Shown: positions 7,831-12,427 of the stretch, one piece after another
Layout: every line of letters starts with the position of its first letter
Numbering within the stretch: the first letter of the stretch is position 1
Origin: Candidatus Thorarchaeota archaeon
GTDB taxonomy: Archaea; Asgardarchaeota; Thorarchaeia; Thorarchaeales; Thorarchaeaceae
Assembly (NCBI GenBank): GCA_016840965.1
Contig: JAEORI010000185.1
Coordinates: forward strand, 1-12,427
Direction: 5' to 3'
DNA length: 12,427 nt
The notes under the pieces: generated by a model
Told to the model about the DNA's origin: nothing
Seen by the model: only the letters and a program-made list of their open reading frames with translations
Databases searched by the model: none
Made by a program: the position numbers and the translations under genes

Positions 7831-9132
7831 GTGACCAAAAAGACGGTTGAACAAACTATGCCTCTAACAGATTTCCCCACGGTCTTAGAAATCAAAGATC
7901 CAATTCATGGATATGTGTCCCTAACGGCTCTAGAAAAAGAAATCATTGATTTGCGTCTGAGTCAAAGACTTCGATATATTCAAAGCCCCGCAGGACTTTC
8001 GCTTGTCTATCCTGGAGCAGCTACTTCTTTGATGGGTAGAACCTTGGGTTTTATGCATATGACTGAGGTTTTCCTTGAATATTTAGGCGGTGATGTTGAT
8101 GAAGTTCTCAGAGGTCGGTTGGCATCATTACTTCTCATGCTAACCAATGGTCCTTGGGGAAATGTGTCTGAAGAATATCTCTCTGTACGAGGAAATACTA
8201 GACAAAGAATTGTGAAGTTAATCCTAGAAAAGTCTGCTGTGAAGGACATTGTTGAAAAACATGGATTCACAGCCAATGAAGTGATTAATCTAATTCAAAC
8301 TGGAATCCCCATTAAGGGGTTCAATCTCGACCTTATCCATTGTCCTATCAATCCAGAGTTAATCGATGATCTTGAACGAGACTCTTATTTTGCAGGTGTT
8401 GAATATGCACAGCTAGAATTCAGAAGACTATTTTCTGCGACAAGAATTACTAAGAATAAGATTGCTGTTGAACGAAGTTCATTATTCACACTTGAGTCCT
8501 ATCTATCAGCCGCAGCAAATATGTTCGAGGCTGTTTACTTCCATAAGACTGTTCGAGCTGCAGAGCTTATGCTTCTCCGAGTTCTAGACGAAGCAGGGTC
8601 ACAACTCTTCGCTCTACCTGCGGATGATTTGAGTTCATTTCTAAATTATGATGACCTTACTTTCCTTCACCGTCTGCTTAATGTAAATCCCGATGATACT
8701 AATGAAATGCGGTCTGCAAATAGCATCTATAATGATTTTCGTAGAAGAAATCTAATCAAGCTGGTTAGTTCTAGGGCAATTTCAGATCCAGTATTTCTGG
8801 CAAAGCTTGAAACAGCTGATGGTCTATATTCAATAGAGAAAGAAATTGCAGATGATGCTGGCATTGATCCTAGTAATGTATACATTGATTTTCCAGACCG
8901 AGTTTCAGTGACATTTTATCCGGGGCGGTTTGGGTTTGAAGATCTAGTACTCTTTGAACGAGGGTCTAGTGGCTATGAGTTTTGGCTCGCTACTGACCTA
9001 AGTCCAATGGCTCGGAGTTTCTCAAGACTATTGAAACCTATTCGGGTTTATACAACGCGTAGCTATCGAACTAAATTGAAGAAACCTGCAGACAGAGTTC
9101 TTGAGAGTGTTGATACTACTGGCACACAGTGA
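7831..9132 (+). CDS. HD-superfamily (COG1078/SAMHD1-like) protein lacking the HD catalytic residues
   Basis: This 433-residue protein clearly belongs to the HD phosphohydrolase family that includes SAMHD1-like dNTPases. It keeps IKDPIHGYVSL, QRLRYIQS, LVYPGA, LGFMHM, RDSYFAGVEY and VYFHKTVRAAELML. The metal and catalytic residues are replaced. By alignment to SAMHD1, H167 is R70, H206-D207 is L102-M103, H210 is N106, H215 is N111 and D311 is E176. The family's LLHDIGHGPFSH block reads LLMLTNGPWGN here. The fold is probably kept for binding, regulation or oligomerisation rather than hydrolysis. The GTG at 7831 has no Shine-Dalgarno site. The in-frame ATG at 7858 is an alternative and fits better if the TATA-like element at 7811-7823 drives this gene with a short leader. 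The C-terminal third (about 300-433) is less recognisable. Confidence 0.85.
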   Translation: MTKKTVEQTMPLTDFPTVLEIKDPIHGYVSLTALEKEIIDLRLSQRLRYIQSPAGLSLVYPGAATSLMGRTLGFMHMTEVFLEYLGGDVDEVLRGRLASLLLMLTNGPWGNVSEEYLSVRGNTRQRIVKLILEKSAVKDIVEKHGFTANEVINLIQTGIPIKGFNLDLIHCPINPELIDDLERDSYFAGVEYAQLEFRRLFSATRITKNKIAVERSSLFTLESYLSAAANMFEAVYFHKTVRAAELMLLRVLDEAGSQLFALPADDLSSFLNYDDLTFLHRLLNVNPDDTNEMRSANSIYNDFRRRNLIKLVSSRAISDPVFLAKLETADGLYSIEKEIADDAGIDPSNVYIDFPDRVSVTFYPGRFGFEDLVLFERGSSGYEFWLATDLSPMARSFSRLLKPIRVYTTRSYRTKLKKPADRVLESVDTTGTQ

Positions 9133-9151
9133 ATTGTTCCATTCCATAATC

Positions 9152-9159
9152 TATAATAT
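9152..9159 (+). promoter_or_regulatory. Possible TATA box for the small membrane protein gene
   Basis: TATAATAT lies in the 61-base gap after the HD gene. A start site about 25 bp downstream would fall near 9180, giving a short leader that contains the GGTGAGG site at 9184-9190. Confidence 0.4.
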
Positions 9160-9183
9160 CTAACACTCTTTTCATTTATTATT

Positions 9184-9190
9184 GGTGAGG
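9184..9190 (+). promoter_or_regulatory. Shine-Dalgarno site deciding the start of the small membrane protein
   Basis: GGTGAGG matches the complement of the archaeal 16S rRNA 3' end. It overlaps the in-frame TTG (9182) and GTG (9185) codons and stands 3-5 nt before the TTG at 9194. This makes 9194 the likelier initiation codon. Confidence 0.5.
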
Positions 9191-9193
9191 AAC

Positions 9194-9673
9194 TTGAATG
9201 ACAAACCACTGGAAGTATTTGAACAGGTGACATCGTCACAAAACATCTTGATGATACTAATCGGAGCTATAATTTGGTATTTAGGCTTCTACATTCCATA
9301 TGTGCAGCCATTCTTCTTGGTTGTCGGTTTCGGATTAACTTGTATTCTAGCAGTCCAATCAGCAATGACCAAAGCAGTAAACATTGCTTTTCCGGGTTTA
9401 TTGATTGGCGGACTAATCTATGTGCTAGGCTACTACCTACTTCATGTACCAGTTATAGGTTGGGTGGTTGGACCTGCGTTGGTCGTTTTTGGCGGAATCT
9501 TGATCCTCTTCTATGGTGCTTCATTAGCTCTTCAGAGAGCTGATATCCCCATCGTGAAGGACTTGGAAGGTTTCATTGAGTCAAAGAAGAAGAAAGACAC
9601 TCCAAAAGGTACCATAAAAGAGATTACAAAAGACGAGGATTCAAGTGAAACGCCAGAACCTGGCGAAGATTGA
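9194..9673 (+). CDS. Small membrane protein with four predicted helices and a charged C-terminal tail
   Basis: I do not recognise the family. From the TTG at 9194 the protein has 159 residues: a short polar N-terminus, four hydrophobic segments (about 17-35, 38-55, 64-84 and 87-113), and a charged tail (about 114-159) with a KKKK stretch and an acidic end. An even number of helices puts both ends on the same side, and the KKKK stretch suggests the cytoplasm. In-frame TTG 9182 and GTG 9185 are alternative starts, but the GGTGAGG site at 9184-9190 overlaps them. It follows the HD gene after 61 bases that contain a possible TATA box of its own. Nothing in the sequence points to transport or catalysis. 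Confidence 0.8.
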   Translation: MNDKPLEVFEQVTSSQNILMILIGAIIWYLGFYIPYVQPFFLVVGFGLTCILAVQSAMTKAVNIAFPGLLIGGLIYVLGYYLLHVPVIGWVVGPALVVFGGILILFYGASLALQRADIPIVKDLEGFIESKKKKDTPKGTIKEITKDEDSSETPEPGED

Positions 9674-9743
9674 ACCACTAGCTAATAATGCAATCACACA
9701 TGAACTCACCTGAAATTCCCTTAATAGTGTATCATGAAACTCG

Positions 9744-9770
9744 GAAGTAGATAGCTAGACTTACTACTTC
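9744..9770. repeat. Inverted repeat / potential hairpin before the zinc-ribbon gene
   Basis: GAAGTAG (9744-9750) and CTACTTC (9764-9770) form a perfect 7-bp stem with a 13-nt loop containing the palindrome TAGCTA. The hairpin ends 14 nt before the GTG start and just before a GGTG Shine-Dalgarno-like site (9774-9777). It could be an operator or a leader structure that affects translation. The rest of the 111-base gap (9674-9784) shows only a weak TATA-like TTAATAG near 9721. Confidence 0.4.
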
Positions 9771-9784
9771 AGTGGTGCATTGTT

Positions 9785-12058
9785 GTGTTTTCATGTAAGA
9801 CCTGTGGCGACCCACTTTACATACGAAGTGCAGAAATGGATCAGAAGATTCTAACGATGCAGGTCCAGTGTCTTAGAGGCCACAAGAGTGTTCGTCGATT
9901 ATCTGAACAACAAGCGAGAGACATGGCTTTTGAGGTGTTTAAGAAATTATACACGTGCACCGAATGCGGATTAAACATGACTCATATTGAGGAACGCGGT
10001 CAAGGGACTAACATCGAGAGTGTTTTCCTTTGCCCAATACACGGACCCCAAAAACGTGAGTTTCCTCGTACTTTTCAAGCAACTGTTGAATTAGTAGGTG
10101 CTGATGTAGATAGTCCTCGCTCAATCATTGATTCATTTAGATGCTCCCACTGCGGTTCTGTATATGCTATTAATGAGATTGACCTGCGTCAAGGTGTTAT
10201 TGAAGTAGAAACTCGTTGTGCTAATGGTCATAAAACAACAAGATACCTCCCCACAAGTCTTGAAATTTCACTTTTAAAGAATATTCTACAAAGAGTTGTT
10301 CATTGTGACAAATGCGGTTTGCCAGGTCACATCACGGAAGTAGAAAGACGAGGAAACACTACACGCCTTACAGTATCATGTCCCATTCATGGAGCATCAA
10401 AGAAAGATATTCTTTCTACGCATCTTGATTTACTTCAAGAAGCTGTATCTGAGATTCCTGAAGACGCTGTTGTTAAGTCATCACTTGCAGCTCATGACTG
10501 TAGTCAAGCTCTTGCCATTAGGAGCATTGAGGAAGGAAAACAAGGATACAAGCTGAGATGCATATGTCCGGGTACGAAGAACACATCTGATAGAATCTTA
10601 CCAATCATTTGGAATGAATCAGTCATAATACGAATTGCTGTTGCTCTTTTGACCTGCGATGAATGTGGAAGCCTTACTCATATTCTTGACAAAAAGCGCA
10701 CAAAGAAGAAGGTCAACTTTAGAATAGTTTGCCCTGTTCATGGAGTAATGAAACGTGAAGCACCACCTGACGTCTATAAGTTAGTTGAAGAAAATCAATC
10801 CAAAATTGATCACATGCCTTCAATAATTCGTAGTCTTAGCTGTGAAAAATGTAGTATGCCATTAAATGTTCGTGATGTTGAGGAACGACGTGGTCTGATT
10901 GAGCTTGATGTTGAATGTCGGAATGGACATCGGAGCAGTAGGTTGTTCATCCCAGGTTTAGATCAAAAAACTCTCACGGGTCTCTACAAAAGACTGTATC
11001 AATGTCCAGAATGCTATGAAGATCTCGAGTTGGTCTATATAGAACCTCGGGCTCGAGAAGATCGGGTTGTACTACTATGCACACTTCACGGTAAAACTGT
11101 CCTTGATATTCCACCAGACCACGCAGAAGCAATGCAATCTGCATATAATGAGATGCAAGAAGACAAAAAACGACCTCCAATAGAAGTTACTGAACCAGAA
11201 GCTCCCGACATCCTAGCGAATACTTCAGCTTCTTCCTCAAGTGAAACTGGCGTTCTAGTGTTCAGAGGTTGCGAAATTGTTGGTGGCAAATTCGATTTTA
11301 AAGTGAAAGTGAAAAATGACAGTGGATATGTGATAACGAATGTCACTGTTTCAATTGTTGCATTTCCCCAAGATTGTATGGAATTGACTGGTGAGAATGT
11401 TAAGACAATTTCAAGAATTGAAGTTGGTGGCTTTAGAAGCCCTCAATTCACATTCTATCCGACAAAGGATTGTGTGCAAGGCAAAGTAGTCGCAACTGTT
11501 TCCTACATTGACTTCTTGGACCAACTCCACACCGTGAGTGTTGAACCCTATCTGATTCGTTCTGTTTGTGACTTGCTTCAACCCTCGAAGAAAACTACGG
11601 AATCATTCGAACTCTTACTAACCGGACTTGAAAAGACACAGCAAGAACAAACATTGGACTGGAATGCTCAAGTCCTTTTTAGCAAAGCTGAAAAGATACT
11701 GCCAGCAAAGAATTTTCATATTGTCGATAGTGAAGAACGAATATTGAGTGGCGAATTTATAGGCACTATCAGGGGATATGCTGAGGGTAAGTACACGCAA
11801 AAGAAGGTTGCAGTGATCATTCTCATTAGTGGTCCTGAGAATGGTCGCCATTCAAATGTAAGAGTGGAGGCACTTGGAGAAGATGTAGCTATGTTGCCAA
11901 CCACTATTGATGAGTTAGCTGACACAATGGACTCGTGGGTTTGTCTTCGTTGTGGTGCACCTTTAGAAATTGAACAGGTTGAAGAGATGGGACGACGCCT
12001 TCCTGTGCGTTGCAGATACTGCACCGCAACTCTAACTATTGCCCTTTATCTCCAATAG
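9785..12058 (+). CDS. Large protein with four double zinc-ribbon repeats, a two-part C-terminal domain and a final zinc ribbon
   Basis: This 757-residue protein belongs to no named family I can give. Residues 1-460 are four tandem repeats of about 116 residues. Each has a first module CxxC-x21-CxxxH and a second module CxxC-x21-CxxH, the latter ending in CPIHG-like sequence. First-module cysteines start at C4, C120 and C353, second modules at C58, C174, C291 and C407. The first module of repeat 3 is degenerate: its CxxC is lost. After a Ser/Glu/Pro-rich linker (about 460-488) comes a beta-sandwich-like region (about 490-597) and an alpha/beta region (about 598-714). A four-cysteine ribbon closes the protein (C720, C723, C743, C746). 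No signal peptide or membrane segment is visible, so it should be cytoplasmic; nucleic acid or protein binding is possible. GTG is the start because the first zinc cysteine follows three codons later and GGTG stands 7 nt upstream. Confidence 0.88.
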   Translation: MFSCKTCGDPLYIRSAEMDQKILTMQVQCLRGHKSVRRLSEQQARDMAFEVFKKLYTCTECGLNMTHIEERGQGTNIESVFLCPIHGPQKREFPRTFQATVELVGADVDSPRSIIDSFRCSHCGSVYAINEIDLRQGVIEVETRCANGHKTTRYLPTSLEISLLKNILQRVVHCDKCGLPGHITEVERRGNTTRLTVSCPIHGASKKDILSTHLDLLQEAVSEIPEDAVVKSSLAAHDCSQALAIRSIEEGKQGYKLRCICPGTKNTSDRILPIIWNESVIIRIAVALLTCDECGSLTHILDKKRTKKKVNFRIVCPVHGVMKREAPPDVYKLVEENQSKIDHMPSIIRSLSCEKCSMPLNVRDVEERRGLIELDVECRNGHRSSRLFIPGLDQKTLTGLYKRLYQCPECYEDLELVYIEPRAREDRVVLLCTLHGKTVLDIPPDHAEAMQSAYNEMQEDKKRPPIEVTEPEAPDILANTSASSSSETGVLVFRGCEIVGGKFDFKVKVKNDSGYVITNVTVSIVAFPQDCMELTGENVKTISRIEVGGFRSPQFTFYPTKDCVQGKVVATVSYIDFLDQLHTVSVEPYLIRSVCDLLQPSKKTTESFELLLTGLEKTQQEQTLDWNAQVLFSKAEKILPAKNFHIVDSEERILSGEFIGTIRGYAEGKYTQKKVAVIILISGPENGRHSNVRVEALGEDVAMLPTTIDELADTMDSWVCLRCGAPLEIEQVEEMGRRLPVRCRYCTATLTIALYLQ

Positions 12059-12072
12059 AGCCATTATCTACG

Positions 12073-12082
12073 ATTACGTAAT
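12073..12082. repeat. 10-bp palindrome ATTACGTAAT upstream of the second zinc-ribbon gene
   Basis: A perfect 10-bp palindrome lies in the 75-base gap between the two zinc-ribbon genes, next to the AT-rich stretch TAATATCTTTTA that could act as a weak TATA box. The position would suit an operator. One such palindrome by chance in 12 kb is not surprising. Confidence 0.3.
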
Positions 12083-12133
12083 ATCTTTTAGGGAGCTTAG
12101 CACAACTGATTTAGGTTCACTGCCGCACACCAA

Positions 12134-12427
12134 GTGGAGGAGAGAACAATTTTCACTTGCAAGAAATGCAAAGAGCCTTTCTATGTTCAAGCTGGTGAAC
12201 TCAAAGGGCATACACTTCGAGTCTATTGTCAATGTCTAAAAGGCCACAAAGGCAAACGTGACATTTCAAGATACCAAGCCGATAGCATGGCAAATGAAGT
12301 CTTCAAGAGTATCTTCACATGTATATTATGCGGCTCGATAATGACATTGATGAACACAGATGTGGGGAAACATAAAGCAGAATACATCTTTATTTGCCCA
12401 ATTCATGGTCCTCAAAAAAGAGAGATC
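12134..12427 (+). CDS. Zinc-ribbon repeat protein, tandem paralogue of the preceding gene, truncated by the window edge
   Basis: This is the first 98 codons of a protein matching the N-terminus of the 757-residue gene upstream. Counted from the ATT at 12149, it has C4, C7, C29 and H33, then C58, C61, C83 and H86, exactly the positions in the upstream protein, and it shares the CPIHGPQKRE segment. An extra cysteine lies at position 27. The frame is open from 12110. The only standard start codon is GTG at 12134, which has no ribosome site of its own and lies within GTGGAGGAG. GGAGGAG (12136-12142) is placed 6 nt before ATT 12149, which aligns with the upstream gene's start codon, so initiation at ATT is a real alternative. 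The gene continues past the window. It is probably a tandem duplicate, but only one repeat can be compared. Confidence 0.82.
   Translation, partial: MEERTIFTCKKCKEPFYVQAGELKGHTLRVYCQCLKGHKGKRDISRYQADSMANEVFKSIFTCILCGSIMTLMNTDVGKHKAEYIFICPIHGPQKREI
12136..12142 (+). promoter_or_regulatory. Strong Shine-Dalgarno site GGAGGAG
   Basis: This is among the best Shine-Dalgarno matches in the window. It lies inside the GTG-initiated version of the truncated zinc-ribbon gene and 6 nt before an ATT codon, so it bears on which start is used. Confidence 0.5.

Noticed and set aside
12039..12239. Plus-strand 66-codon open frame across the end of the zinc-ribbon gene
   Set aside because: It overlaps the end of one zinc-ribbon gene and the start of its paralogue in a different frame, and has no recognisable features.

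Overview
The window looks archaeal, most likely from an Asgard archaeon; a Thorarchaeia-like lineage is my guess from general gene style, not a demonstrated placement. The reasons are a multi-subunit ferredoxin-dependent pyruvate oxidoreductase whose beta subunit keeps the cluster-binding cysteines, TATA-like promoters without bacterial -35/-10 pairs, heavy use of TTG and GTG starts behind GGTGA/GAGG Shine-Dalgarno sites, exported proteins anchored by one C-terminal helix, and large zinc-ribbon proteins of unknown function. There are no tRNAs, rRNAs, insertion sequences or CRISPR arrays.

Layout. 1-1530 (+): the 3' part of porA followed directly by porB. 1578-3979 (-): two unrecognised genes joined by an ATGA overlap. 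4059-7758 (-): two tandem paralogous exported M28-type metallopeptidases with calcium-binding type 3 repeats and a C-terminal membrane anchor. One has a complete di-zinc site. The other has lost the bridging aspartate and both active-site glutamates. 7762-7830: a short divergent promoter region. 7831-9132 (+): an HD-superfamily (COG1078/SAMHD1-like) protein whose metal-binding and catalytic residues are all replaced. 9194-9673 (+): a small four-helix membrane protein. 9785-12058 (+): a 757-residue protein made of four 116-residue double zinc-ribbon repeats, a two-part domain that may resemble a vesicle-coat appendage, and a final zinc ribbon. From 12134 to the edge (+): the start of a tandem paralogue of that protein.

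How the genes relate. porA-porB is central metabolism: pyruvate + CoA + oxidised ferredoxin to or from acetyl-CoA + CO2. The M28 pair acts outside the cell and may pair an active peptidase with a non-catalytic partner. The HD protein is another apparent dead enzyme, next door on the opposite strand. The zinc-ribbon proteins form their own tandem family. The most notable signals are the two independent pseudoenzymes, the very regular zinc-ribbon repeat protein with its unusual C-terminal half, and a possible ATT start in its paralogue.
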